A stretch of 64,000 bases of DNA from Photobacterium frigidiphilum (GTDB lineage Bacteria; Pseudomonadota; Gammaproteobacteria; Enterobacterales; Vibrionaceae). The stretch lies in NCBI RefSeq assembly GCF_003025615.1, contig NZ_PYMJ01000026.1, positions 1-64,000 on the forward strand, in the 5' to 3' direction. Positions 1 to 8,002 of the stretch are shown piece after piece. The position numbers and the translations under genes are program-made. Position 1 is the stretch's first letter. Each line of letters begins with the position of its first letter. The notes beneath the pieces were generated by a model, which was not told the DNA's origin, searched no databases, and worked only from the letters and a program-made list of their open reading frames with translations.

Positions 1-125
1 CAACGGCGGCTACAACCTGCAATTTAAAGCCCAAAGTATAATCGCGTTGAGTACGTTTAACGGAGGGGGTGATTGATGTAGTCATAATAAGTCCTAAATG
101 TGTAAACACATTTCAGGACGGGACA
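1..125 (-). mobile_element. IS3-family insertion sequence, left-edge fragment with OrfA start
   Basis: A minus-strand frame starts at ATG 85 and runs off the window; it reads MTTSITPSVKRTQRDYTLGF and onward, which resembles the N terminus of IS3/IS150-group OrfA (helix-turn-helix) transposases as I recall them. Upstream of that ATG lies an imperfect inverted repeat (91-103 with 106-119) and a TGTCCCGTCC end at about 125, consistent with an IS terminus that begins TG. Only about 28 codons are visible, so family assignment is by resemblance; completeness of the element cannot be judged. Confidence 0.6.
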
Positions 126-133
126 ACAGCTAC

Positions 134-162
134 AAAAAAGGCCACCAGAAGGCAGCCTTTTA
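134..162 (-). terminator. Rho-independent terminator of asnS
   Basis: On the minus strand AAAAGGC (161-155) pairs with GCCTTTT (142-136), followed by a T run. It lies 25 bases past the asnS stop. Confidence 0.7.
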
Positions 163-186
163 ATTCACGTTAGTTGCAATTTCAAA

Positions 187-1587
187 TTAGAAGTTTGCAG
201 AACGTGGTGCGCGTGGGAACGGAATTACGTCACGGATGTTTTGCATACCAGTAACGTAAGTAACCAAACGCTCAAAACCTAGACCGAAGCCTGAGTGAGG
301 AACTGTACCGTAACGACGTAGGTCGCGGTACCATTCGATGTGGCTTGCATCGATACCCATTTCAGCAATACGCTTATCGAGATGCTCTAAACGCTCTTCA
401 CGCTGAGAACCACCGATAATCTCACCGATGCCTGGTGCTAGAACGTCCATAGCAGCAACCGTTTTACCGTCGTCATTCATACGCATGTAGAATGCTTTGA
501 TATCTTTCGGGTAGTTTTTAACAACTACAGGTGCTTTGAAGTGCTCTTCTGCAAGGTAGCGTTCGTGTTCAGAAGACATATCAATGCCCCATTCAACATC
601 AAACTCAAACTTACGACCAGAATCTTGTAGGATCTGGATTGCATCAGTGTAATCAACTTGTGCAAAGTCAGATGTTACAAACTGCTCTAGACGAGTGATT
701 GCTTCTTTGTTGATACGCTGTGCAAAGAACTCAAGGTCATCACGACGTTCTTCAAGTACGGCTTTGAATACGTACTTAAGCATGTCTTCAGCCAGTTTCG
801 CTGCGTCATCAAGATCGGCGAAAGCAACTTCAGGTTCAACCATCCAGAATTCCGCAAGGTGGCGGCTGGTGTTTGAGTTTTCAGCACGGAAAGTAGGGCC
901 GAATGTGTATACTTTGCTTAATGCACAAGCATAAGTTTCAGCGTTCAACTGACCAGATACTGTCAGGAATGTTTCTTTACCGAAGAAGTCTTTATCGTAA
1001 TCAACTTCGCCAGCGTCCGTCATCGGAACGTTAGCCATATCAAGTGTTGATACACGGAACATCTCGCCCGCACCTTCACAGTCAGACGCTGTGATAAGTG
1101 GAGCAGACATCCAGAAGAAACCTTGCTCGTGGTAGAAGCGGTGAATTGCCTGAGACAGACAGTTACGTACACGCGCTACAGCACCAATCATGTTAGTACG
1201 CGGACGTAGGTGCGCAACTTCACGAAGGTATTCAATTGAGTGGCGAGTTTTCGCCATTGGGTATGTATCAGGGTCTTCAACTAAACCTACAACTTTAACT
1301 TCAGTTGCAGCAAGCTCAAAATCTTGACCTTTAGCTGGAGACTCAACAATTTTACCCGTTACCTCAACAGAGCAACCAGTAGTTAGTTTTAGGACTTCTT
1401 CTTGATAATTATTTAACTCATTCGGGACCACGGCCTGAATCGGGTCGAAACAAGAGCCGTCATAAATGGCAAGAAAAGAGATCCCAGCTTTGGAATCACG
1501 ACGTGAACGGATCCAGCCTCGAACAGTAACTTCACTGTCTACTGCTAGCTTTCCGCTTAGTACGTCTGTTACAGGCGCGTAAGTCAT
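187..1587 (-). CDS. asnS: Asparagine--tRNA ligase
   Basis: Class II aminoacyl-tRNA synthetase that charges tRNA-Asn with asparagine in the cytosol. The product aligns along its whole length with E. coli AsnS (466 aa): N-terminal OB-fold anticodon-binding domain (about 15-115), then the class II catalytic core with motif 2 region [18 protein letters not shown] and the C-terminal motif 3 region [10 protein letters not shown]. The frame is open to ATG 1617, but ATG 1587 ([10 protein letters not shown]) gives the exact family length and N terminus, so I chose it; the longer form would add ten residues. Single gene with its own terminator. Confidence 0.95.
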   Translation of the reverse strand: MTYAPVTDVLSGKLAVDSEVTVRGWIRSRRDSKAGISFLAIYDGSCFDPIQAVVPNELNNYQEEVLKLTTGCSVEVTGKIVESPAKGQDFELAATEVKVVGLVEDPDTYPMAKTRHSIEYLREVAHLRPRTNMIGAVARVRNCLSQAIHRFYHEQGFFWMSAPLITASDCEGAGEMFRVSTLDMANVPMTDAGEVDYDKDFFGKETFLTVSGQLNAETYACALSKVYTFGPTFRAENSNTSRHLAEFWMVEPEVAFADLDDAAKLAEDMLKYVFKAVLEERRDDLEFFAQRINKEAITRLEQFVTSDFAQVDYTDAIQILQDSGRKFEFDVEWGIDMSSEHERYLAEEHFKAPVVVKNYPKDIKAFYMRMNDDGKTVAAMDVLAPGIGEIIGGSQREERLEHLDKRIAEMGIDASHIEWYRDLRRYGTVPHSGFGLGFERLVTYVTGMQNIRDVIPFPRAPRSANF

Positions 1588-1880
1588 GTTTAAAATATTC
1601 TCCGTTAAGGCACTCATACTTCATCATTAAAGATAAGTCGTGCTTTAAAATACATTCCGAATAATCAATATTACCTTTCTTACGTCAGGCATCAAGCTTT
1701 GTTATCACTTGAAAGCGTAAATAGCGAAAGTAATCGCTCTAGACGCTATGATTGCTGCCTAATAATTGCACGAATCTCTTAATGTTGAGGTTATTGTGCG
1801 TAATTTGACCAGAAATGGTGATGCTGAAGATGGCGTCATCCAATTAGGTAGGTGCAACGACTCGCGAAATAAATATAGGT
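1588..1880. other. Intergenic region upstream of asnS
   Basis: About 290 bases between asnS and the terminator of the next gene. It should hold the asnS promoter. I see no coding frame or clear operator in it. Confidence 0.5.
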
Positions 1881-1908
1881 AAAAAAAACAGGCAAGTATC
1901 CTTGCCTG
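1881..1908 (-). terminator. Rho-independent terminator of the lipoprotein gene
   Basis: Perfect 8-bp stem CAGGCAAG/CTTGCCTG (1889-1896 with 1901-1908), loop of 4, followed on the minus strand by eight T. Confidence 0.85.
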
Positions 1909-1928
1909 ATCATTATCATTTAAGTGGC

Positions 1929-4769
1929 CTAGGCTTGGTTAAGGTATTCACAGGTTTGACCGTCATTCAAAATCGTCCCTTTTGCAGGTACTGGTGGGAC
2001 TTCTGGTTCTGCTTGTGGATCAACCGGTGTTTCTCCTTCTACTGGCACTTCAGGTTCAGGTGGAGGAGGCGGTGGAATGATGACTGCTTCAGGTATGTCA
2101 TCAGCGCGGACTAAGGTCATAATGTCACTCCACATTTCACCTTCTTGCGTGGTGTACATTAAGGCTTCATCACTCTGCCAACGTGTTTGGTGATTAAAGG
2201 CTTTAATCGCAAAGCGCAGGCCATCAGATTCTGTGATTTTAATACGCTCATTCATTGAACCATCAAGTGCTTGATAATAAAGGGTGCCATCTTCTTCAAT
2301 CCGCCACCTGATTTCGAAGTTAAAACCACAGCCATCAGTATCGCCGTATGAACCCTTGAAGTAGTCACCATCAAAATTATCCGTGAGTTTTAAATATCGT
2401 GAAGTATCGCCAGCAAACGTTAAAGCAAGGTCATCGCTGGTAACACCAGCATCATTAAGCAACATGTTTTCTGTAAAACGAGTGGTTCTTTGATCCCAGC
2501 TAACAAGGCAGGCTGCTGTTTGCGTGATGTATTGAGTCAGTGATTGCTTGGTGATAGGGGCAATGGTGTCAAAGCTCCAACCAGAATCATTGGTATCACA
2601 AGCTAAAAGCTGATCGGGCGCGTACTCTTTTATGATTTTAGAATAAATCGTTTCAGAGGGTGAGCCGACACCGTCATCGTCAATTGAATAGGTTTTTATC
2701 ATATGTAATTTGTCGTTTAGATCGCGGCTTGTCCTTGCCCAGTAATCGAAGTTCTCATCATTGGCGGGTGATACCCAATCTAAACGTAAATAGCCATCGT
2801 CTGTTAAAGACCATGTTCTAGTTATATCTTCCTTAACGCTATTTTTGTAATACTCCCAATTATTACTTTCTTTTAAGATGATGGTATTTATTTTACCGTC
2901 AGGAGTGATTTGAACAATATGTTGATCGATTAACTCGCTAATGGTTTGAGTATTAAAACGATCATCGCCACCACATTCAGTCACAGCATTAAGGTATTTA
3001 TCTTCATTCGCATTGGATGTGTTGCCATAATTACAAAAACCAAAAGCGGGAAGATTACTGCGTGAGGTGAGAGCAAAAATTTGTTCCTTAGCGGCAACGT
3101 TAAATCCTGAAAAATGAGATTTTTCACCATCGAGCAGTGTTTCACCGATATTGATGTAATTTTTATCATTTACTAAGAACAGTTGGCGTGTATTGAAGTC
3201 ATAACTTGTATCAAGTTGGGTAATAAGATTGGGTACCTCGAAGCGAATGAGTTCTTTACCAAACGTATTGACTGAGCCCCATGTACCTTCGGCTTGAACT
3301 TGCCAATTATCACCTGCAACCTTGTACCAGTAAAAGACGGTATTGAAGTTATTACTAATAAATTCGGCCACGATATTATCTGAGATCTTAAAGCCATTAA
3401 CGTTTAAGAATGTTTCGCTAGGCTCGTTGGTAAAGATATCGTCAAGGTCAGTGTAATAAAGAAGTGGGGCGATGATGGGTGCAATACGGCAATCAGCCAC
3501 ATCATTTCGGTTATTACATAATAGGTGTTGGTCTGTTTGAGGTTTCCATGTGAAATAAAAGCCGTATGCACCCTCTTCAAACACGCCATCTTCTTTTATG
3601 TATTTAGTCAGGCGGTGATTCTCTTCTGTCGCTAAATAATCATACATTTTTTTATCAGTTAACGCGTAAGCATTAACTTCAAGTGTTAGCCCTTTATCAT
3701 CATCGTTATTGAGTGCTGCATTGGTCAAAATAGCGGTTCTTGGTGTAATAAACAGCACTTGTAAATAATCGTACAGCCCAACCCAACCTTCAGTGGTAAG
3801 AATTTGTTCCGTAATATCATTGTCACTGAATGCGGTTGTGCCGCTGAAGTAGGTGAAATATTCATTCAATGCGATGTCTGCATCATCATTTCTATCCCAC
3901 TTATATTGAGCAGTTATGCTCTCTTGTCCGTCGTAAGACGTATGGTCGGCATTGATGTTATTACCATCGTTAGATGCTTGACTCTTTAGTTGCCAGAATC
4001 CTTCCGTTAAAATCGCTTCTACGTCTGAGATTTCGCTAGTTTGCTCAGTATATTTACGTTCAATTAAGCCTGATGTCATTGCTTTAACAAGGGTTAATGA
4101 CATCATCTCTTCAATGGTTATTCCCCTTAAGCCAATTTGAGAAACTAAAATATTATTGAGTTCGGCACCTATTTCATCAAACATCTCTGTGGCAGTGCGT
4201 AATTCGATAAAGCCAGGTTTAGAAACGACCTCACTAAACATTCCCCAATCTTCATCATTAACTACTTTTTGTGCAACAGAGAAGTAGGCAAGTGTTGAGC
4301 TAAGCGTGACAGCAACATCGGTAGAGAGAAGTGGCGCAACAAAGACATTATCAGGCAGTGCTTCACCAAGGGTAAAGTCAGGTGTGTTGAAACGGCTAAC
4401 AAGTACAACGGCATTAAAACGTGTAAGCGTATCGGCATCGATAATATACGTTCCTACTGGGTCTTCTTCCCAATGGGTTATATCAGCTTGTCGATAGATT
4501 TTACCTTCAGCATCAATCAGAACAATAGCAAAATTACGTTCACTAAGATTGATGAGTGCATCGGCATAGGTACTATTTATGATACTAGTCGTTGATTGAT
4601 AAGCTGTGTTAACCCCAATCGGTACATCGACACTGACATTGAAGCGGGTTGAAATTGGCACTTGTGCCGCTGGTGCTGCTGCAACAGGATCTTCAGGTCC
4701 TCCGCCGCCACAGGCTTGTAATAAACCCAATGCCACAGCACAGAGTAATAGACTCAGATAATTGCGCAT
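1929..4769 (-). CDS. Large outer-membrane or surface lipoprotein, function unknown
   Basis: 946 residues. The N terminus is a clear type II signal peptide (MRNYLSLLLCAVALGLLQAC), with lipobox LQAC and a Gly-rich tether just after the cysteine, so the mature protein should be lipid-anchored. The body is acidic, rich in Asp, Asn, Thr and aromatic residues, with no domain I recognise; it looks like a beta-rich extracellular protein. The C terminus is a Pro/Glu linker (about 895-930, with a run of prolines) and then a short tail containing a single Cys. No Asp after the +1 Cys, so outer-membrane sorting is likely. Monocistronic: own terminator downstream, and queE upstream is separated by about 300 bases with its own hairpin. 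Function cannot be inferred. Confidence 0.85.
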   Translation of the reverse strand: MRNYLSLLLCAVALGLLQACGGGGPEDPVAAAPAAQVPISTRFNVSVDVPIGVNTAYQSTTSIINSTYADALINLSERNFAIVLIDAEGKIYRQADITHWEEDPVGTYIIDADTLTRFNAVVLVSRFNTPDFTLGEALPDNVFVAPLLSTDVAVTLSSTLAYFSVAQKVVNDEDWGMFSEVVSKPGFIELRTATEMFDEIGAELNNILVSQIGLRGITIEEMMSLTLVKAMTSGLIERKYTEQTSEISDVEAILTEGFWQLKSQASNDGNNINADHTSYDGQESITAQYKWDRNDDADIALNEYFTYFSGTTAFSDNDITEQILTTEGWVGLYDYLQVLFITPRTAILTNAALNNDDDKGLTLEVNAYALTDKKMYDYLATEENHRLTKYIKEDGVFEEGAYGFYFTWKPQTDQHLLCNNRNDVADCRIAPIIAPLLYYTDLDDIFTNEPSETFLNVNGFKISDNIVAEFISNNFNTVFYWYKVAGDNWQVQAEGTWGSVNTFGKELIRFEVPNLITQLDTSYDFNTRQLFLVNDKNYINIGETLLDGEKSHFSGFNVAAKEQIFALTSRSNLPAFGFCNYGNTSNANEDKYLNAVTECGGDDRFNTQTISELIDQHIVQITPDGKINTIILKESNNWEYYKNSVKEDITRTWSLTDDGYLRLDWVSPANDENFDYWARTSRDLNDKLHMIKTYSIDDDGVGSPSETIYSKIIKEYAPDQLLACDTNDSGWSFDTIAPITKQSLTQYITQTAACLVSWDQRTTRFTENMLLNDAGVTSDDLALTFAGDTSRYLKLTDNFDGDYFKGSYGDTDGCGFNFEIRWRIEEDGTLYYQALDGSMNERIKITESDGLRFAIKAFNHQTRWQSDEALMYTTQEGEMWSDIMTLVRADDIPEAVIIPPPPPPEPEVPVEGETPVDPQAEPEVPPVPAKGTILNDGQTCEYLNQA

Positions 4770-4954
4770 GCTGACTTCCCTAATTGGTAAATTTTTATGT
4801 GTCTTTATTTTTGCTGAGTATAGATATAGGGGAATTATTTTGTGTAAAAGGAGAGAGTCGATCTTGGCTATGGAACGAATTCTAATATTTGAGATTATTG
4901 TGAGACAGGTAATGAGAAGCGGGTTTACGATCTAGGCTTATGATGTTTTTTAAA

Positions 4955-4988
4955 GAAAAACGGTGCCTCATGATGAGCCACCGCTTTT
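4955..4988. terminator. Bidirectional hairpin terminator downstream of queE
   Basis: CGGTG-C-CTCATGATGAG-C-CACCG stem (4961-4983), flanked by an A run on the left and a T run on the right, so it can act in both directions; on the minus strand it ends the queE transcript. Confidence 0.75.
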
Positions 4989-5065
4989 CTTCATATATAA
5001 CTGCTTAATACACAACAGTTGTCATATTTAACAATCGTTATAGGTAAAAATATGAACGTCAGAAT

Positions 5066-5734
5066 TTAAGCAATAGCTAAATATTTGTGTGTCTGAATAG
5101 ACAAGCGCCAGTTACGTTTAATGCAGGTTTCGATACATAAATCCGTTGCTCTCGGTTTCTGACTGATCGGCTGCAGGGCGATGGTCACGTTTTGTTTTAA
5201 TGTTACGCCGTCAATAAGTGCATCAAGCTGTTCAATGTCTTTACTTGTGCCAACAGGGTGCTTGATTTCATCTGCACGTGAAAGTGCTGAAGCTAAAACG
5301 GGCAGCTTCGCTTTCATATTGATTTTAGGGGAAACCGTCACCCATGTGTTATCAGTTGCTAAAATCTCAGATGTACCACTGGTTTCTATCTGGCAGTTAA
5401 ACCCAGCAGTTTCTAATGCTGCAGTTAATGGCACAAGATCATAAATACACGGTTCGCCACCAGTAATAACCACGTGCCTTGCTGTGTAGCCTTGATCTTG
5501 CAGTAGAGCGACAATACCTTGGGCGTCAATATTGGTCCAAAGGGGGGAGTCCCCTTTTTTTGCCATGATGTCATTTAGCGATGCGTAATCAGTTGGCTCT
5601 GCATCCCATGTTTGCTTGGTATCACACCATGAGCAACCAACAGGGCAAACCTGTAAACGAACAAATATCGCAGGAACACCAGTGAAAGTACCTTCACCCT
5701 GAATTGTCTCGAAGACTTCATTTATCTTGTACAC
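5066..5734 (-). CDS. queE: 7-carboxy-7-deazaguanine synthase QueE
   Basis: Radical SAM enzyme of the queuosine pathway: converts 6-carboxy-5,6,7,8-tetrahydropterin to 7-carboxy-7-deazaguanine, the precursor of preQ0. 222 aa, matching E. coli QueE (223 aa) along its length. The Fe-S cluster motif CX3CX2C is visible as CPVGCSWCDTKQTW near residue 30, with the substrate loop QGEGTFTGVPA just before and VITGGEPC near residue 115. The start is GTG 5734, with GAGG seven bases upstream. The leader holds a strong inverted repeat that could mask this ribosome site (see separate entry). No other que gene lies beside it. Confidence 0.95.
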   Translation of the reverse strand: MYKINEVFETIQGEGTFTGVPAIFVRLQVCPVGCSWCDTKQTWDAEPTDYASLNDIMAKKGDSPLWTNIDAQGIVALLQDQGYTARHVVITGGEPCIYDLVPLTAALETAGFNCQIETSGTSEILATDNTWVTVSPKINMKAKLPVLASALSRADEIKHPVGTSKDIEQLDALIDGVTLKQNVTIALQPISQKPRATDLCIETCIKRNWRLSIQTHKYLAIA

Positions 5735-5738
5735 CGCA

Positions 5739-5781
5739 TAACCTCATGGCGAATCAGAATTGTGATGAGGAATTCTGATTC
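5739..5781 (-). promoter_or_regulatory. Inverted repeat and alternative pairing in queE leader
   Basis: A perfect 11-bp inverted repeat (5751-5761 with 5771-5781, arms GAATCAGAATT/AATTCTGATTC) sits 17 bases upstream of the queE GTG. Its loop contains CCTCAT on the minus strand, which is complementary to ATGAGG at about 5741-5746 (minus strand), the element that contains the queE Shine-Dalgarno. The two pairings compete, so the leader could be an RNA switch; it could equally be a protein-binding palindrome. It does not match the preQ1 riboswitch consensus I know. Confidence 0.4.
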
Positions 5782-5915
5782 AAAAAATATAAAATTCATT
5801 TCCAAAATTAAATGTGCAAAAAACACAAGCGGGGCATTATGTCAGAACAAAAAGTGCTTGTCCTTACTCATTCCTCGTGACGTGTATCACGTACTGAGAA
5901 TAATAGGCTTCATAA

Positions 5916-5951
5916 TTACTTCGCAAAGTAAAAAAATTAGTTCGCAACGAA
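5916..5951 (+). promoter_or_regulatory. Candidate Mlc autoregulatory operators
   Basis: Two palindromes lie 65 to 100 bases before mlc: TTACTTCGCAAAGTAA (5916-5931, 6-bp arms) and TTCGCAACGAA (5941-5951, TTCG/CGAA). Both share TTCGCAA and resemble the TTCG-N3-CGAA core of E. coli Mlc/NagC sites. Autoregulation is known for E. coli mlc; its application here is inference. Confidence 0.45.
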
Positions 5952-6015
5952 AAAGAATGTTATTTTTTATTTTTTATAGTATCTATTTTTTTACTTTTTA
6001 GATGGGAGTAATGGC

Positions 6016-7230
6016 ATGTATGTCGCTCAGCCTGGACATATTGACCACATTAAACGAAATAATGCAGGCAGCGTGTACAAACTTATTGATTTATTTGGGC
6101 CTATTTCGCGAATTGAATTATCTAAACGAAGTCTGTTAGCACCTGCAAGTATTACAAAGATTACACGTGAGTTGATAGATGCGCATTTAATTAAAGAAGC
6201 ACAGTGTCAAGAACCCCTAAGCCGTGGTCGTCCAGCGATAGGTTTATTGCCTGCTAATGAAGGTTGGCAGTTTCTATCAATGCGGCTTGGGCGTGGTTAT
6301 TTAACCATTGCTTTACATGAATTAGGTGGCGATATCTTGGTTGAAGAACGCCAAGACATTGAAGAATTACAACAAGAAGCGGTTATTGATAAGTTACTTA
6401 GCGAAATTAACATTTTTTTTGCTAACCATGTCAGCGAATTAGATCGAATAACCGCGATAGCCTTAACATTACCTGGCTTGGTGAATTCACAAGAAGGCAT
6501 TGTTTTACAGATGCCACATTACGATGTGAAAAATCTGGCGTTGGGTCCGACTATTCATGAAGCGACGGGGTTACCTGTATTTATTGGTAACGATACCCGA
6601 TCTTGGGCGCTGGCTGAGAAGCTATTTGGTAACTCCCGAGGTGTTGCTAACTCCATTTTAGTCTCAATTCATAATGGTGTTGGTGCTGGTATTATTTTGG
6701 ATGACAAAGTACTACAAGGCAGTACGGGCAATGTCGGTGAGTTAGGGCACATTCAAATCAAGCCTTATGGTAAACGCTGCTTCTGTGGCAATCACGGTTG
6801 TTTAGAGACCGTCGCTAGCTTAAAAGCGATTTTGGAACAAGTTGAACAGCGATTAAAAGAAGGTCACCCTTCTTGTTTGCATGGTACAACACTCACAATT
6901 GAAAGTATTTGTGATGCCGCAGTTGCTGGAGACACGTTAGCGCGTCAGATTATTATTGAACTTGGTCATCACCTTGGGCAAGCCATTGCGATTATGGTGA
7001 ACTTGTTTAATCCAGATAAAATCTTAATCGGAGGGGAATTTAATCGTGCTAAAAAAGTGTTATACCCCGCGATATTAGAGTGTATTCGTAATCAATCTTT
7101 ACCTGTTTATAATCGTGACTTAATTGTTGAAGAAAGTTGTTTTTATACACAAGCGACGATGCCTGGTGCCGCTCTGGTTAAACAAGCAATGTATGACGGC
7201 CACTTATTAATGAAGTTAGTTGATGGTTAG
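6016..7230 (+). CDS. mlc: ROK-family transcriptional repressor Mlc
   Basis: Glucose-responsive repressor of PTS and sugar uptake genes in enterics. 404 aa, collinear with E. coli Mlc (406 aa): N-terminal winged helix-turn-helix (about 15-75, with RIELSKRSLLAPASITKITR), then the ROK fold with the zinc-binding motif CFCGNHGCLE near residue 254 and the C-terminal MVNLFNPDKILIGG. The C-terminal amphipathic end that contacts EIIB-Glc in E. coli is retained. ATG 6016 follows GGGAG at a good distance and gives the QPGHID N terminus seen in Mlc. NagC is the close paralogue, but the N-terminal QPGHIDHIKRNNAGSVY favours Mlc. Confidence 0.9.
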   Translation: MYVAQPGHIDHIKRNNAGSVYKLIDLFGPISRIELSKRSLLAPASITKITRELIDAHLIKEAQCQEPLSRGRPAIGLLPANEGWQFLSMRLGRGYLTIALHELGGDILVEERQDIEELQQEAVIDKLLSEINIFFANHVSELDRITAIALTLPGLVNSQEGIVLQMPHYDVKNLALGPTIHEATGLPVFIGNDTRSWALAEKLFGNSRGVANSILVSIHNGVGAGIILDDKVLQGSTGNVGELGHIQIKPYGKRCFCGNHGCLETVASLKAILEQVEQRLKEGHPSCLHGTTLTIESICDAAVAGDTLARQIIIELGHHLGQAIAIMVNLFNPDKILIGGEFNRAKKVLYPAILECIRNQSLPVYNRDLIVEESCFYTQATMPGAALVKQAMYDGHLLMKLVDG

Positions 7231-7249
7231 GCGTTTGTACTCAAAATAG

Positions 7250-7275
7250 AAAACGCAGTGAATCACTGCGTTTTT
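7250..7275. terminator. Bidirectional terminator between mlc and LON-domain gene
   Basis: Perfect stem AAACGCAGTG/CACTGCGTTT (7251-7260 with 7264-7273), loop AAT, with a T run on the plus side and an A run on the other; shared by two convergent genes. Confidence 0.85.
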
Positions 7276-7304
7276 AATTTGAATATACAAATACAAAGTA
7301 GGTT

Positions 7305-7871
7305 TTATCTTTTTTTCAATTCTTCTTCAATCACAGTATGAAGAAAAGACATAGCGGCACGATTATCAACTCTGCTCATGAACCATTGTTTTTGATTCGT
7401 CTCGAGAGGTAATATTTCTAACCATCGCTGGCATACCCAGGTCATGTCATTGAAATCAGGTTCTTGATAGTACTCACCATGTTCAGGGTACTCCTTAAAA
7501 AGGGTTTTTAAGCTATTAGCAATATCGCGGTCAACAAATTTAATGTCGGATTTTGACCAATTTTCTAACATGGTTACCTCGCCGACAATTAAACCATCCT
7601 CTTCTTCCCAGTGGTCGTTAATTATAAATTTTTCAACACCTTTGATAGTGATACCAAGTAACCCATCAGGAAGAGCTTCAAAATCTGTAATGATGACACG
7701 AGTACCAAAGTGACAAAGTGTTTTATCATTTTTCATGCACAAGCCAAAGCCGTCATTGCAAGCCATCGCAAGCTTTACCAAACGTATGTAGCGTGGTTCG
7801 AAAATCCTAAGCTTACTGATACCACCAGGTAACAAATACATTTGCATAGGAAAAAGGGGCAGTTGCATCAT
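7305..7871 (-). CDS. LON N-terminal substrate-binding domain protein
   Basis: 188 residues consisting essentially of one LON N-terminal domain (the substrate-recognition PUA-like domain of Lon protease), with the typical opening LPLFPMQMYLLPGG and the motif LRIFEPRYIRLV. No ATPase or protease domain follows, so it is a stand-alone LON domain like those often annotated peptidase S16. Role unknown; a protein-binding or quality-control role is only inferred from the domain. Two ATG codons start the frame; either could be used. Confidence 0.85.
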   Translation of the reverse strand: MMQLPLFPMQMYLLPGGISKLRIFEPRYIRLVKLAMACNDGFGLCMKNDKTLCHFGTRVIITDFEALPDGLLGITIKGVEKFIINDHWEEEDGLIVGEVTMLENWSKSDIKFVDRDIANSLKTLFKEYPEHGEYYQEPDFNDMTWVCQRWLEILPLETNQKQWFMSRVDNRAAMSFLHTVIEEELKKR

Positions 7872-7938
7872 TGATCACCCTTACTGTCGTTATATCTATA
7901 TTACGTATGATGTTTCTTTAACGATCAGTATTCAGTAT

Positions 7939-7968
7939 AAGCAGACAAATATAGGAATTTGTCTGCTT
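7939..7968. terminator. Hairpin downstream of bioA
   Basis: Perfect 12-bp arms AAGCAGACAAAT/ATTTGTCTGCTT (7939-7950 with 7957-7968), between the bioA stop and the LON-domain gene. The T run lies on the plus side, so as a terminator for minus-strand bioA it lacks a good U tract; it may instead protect the 3' end. Confidence 0.5.
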
Positions 7969-8002
7969 TTCGATAATACGAAAGAGTAATCGGCCTCTGA
8001 AT

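Noticed and set aside
5762-6001. 79-aa plus-strand open frame before mlc
   Set aside because: It covers the queE leader palindrome and the mlc promoter, starts without a ribosome site, and ends in a low-complexity Phe/Tyr run caused by AT-rich DNA.
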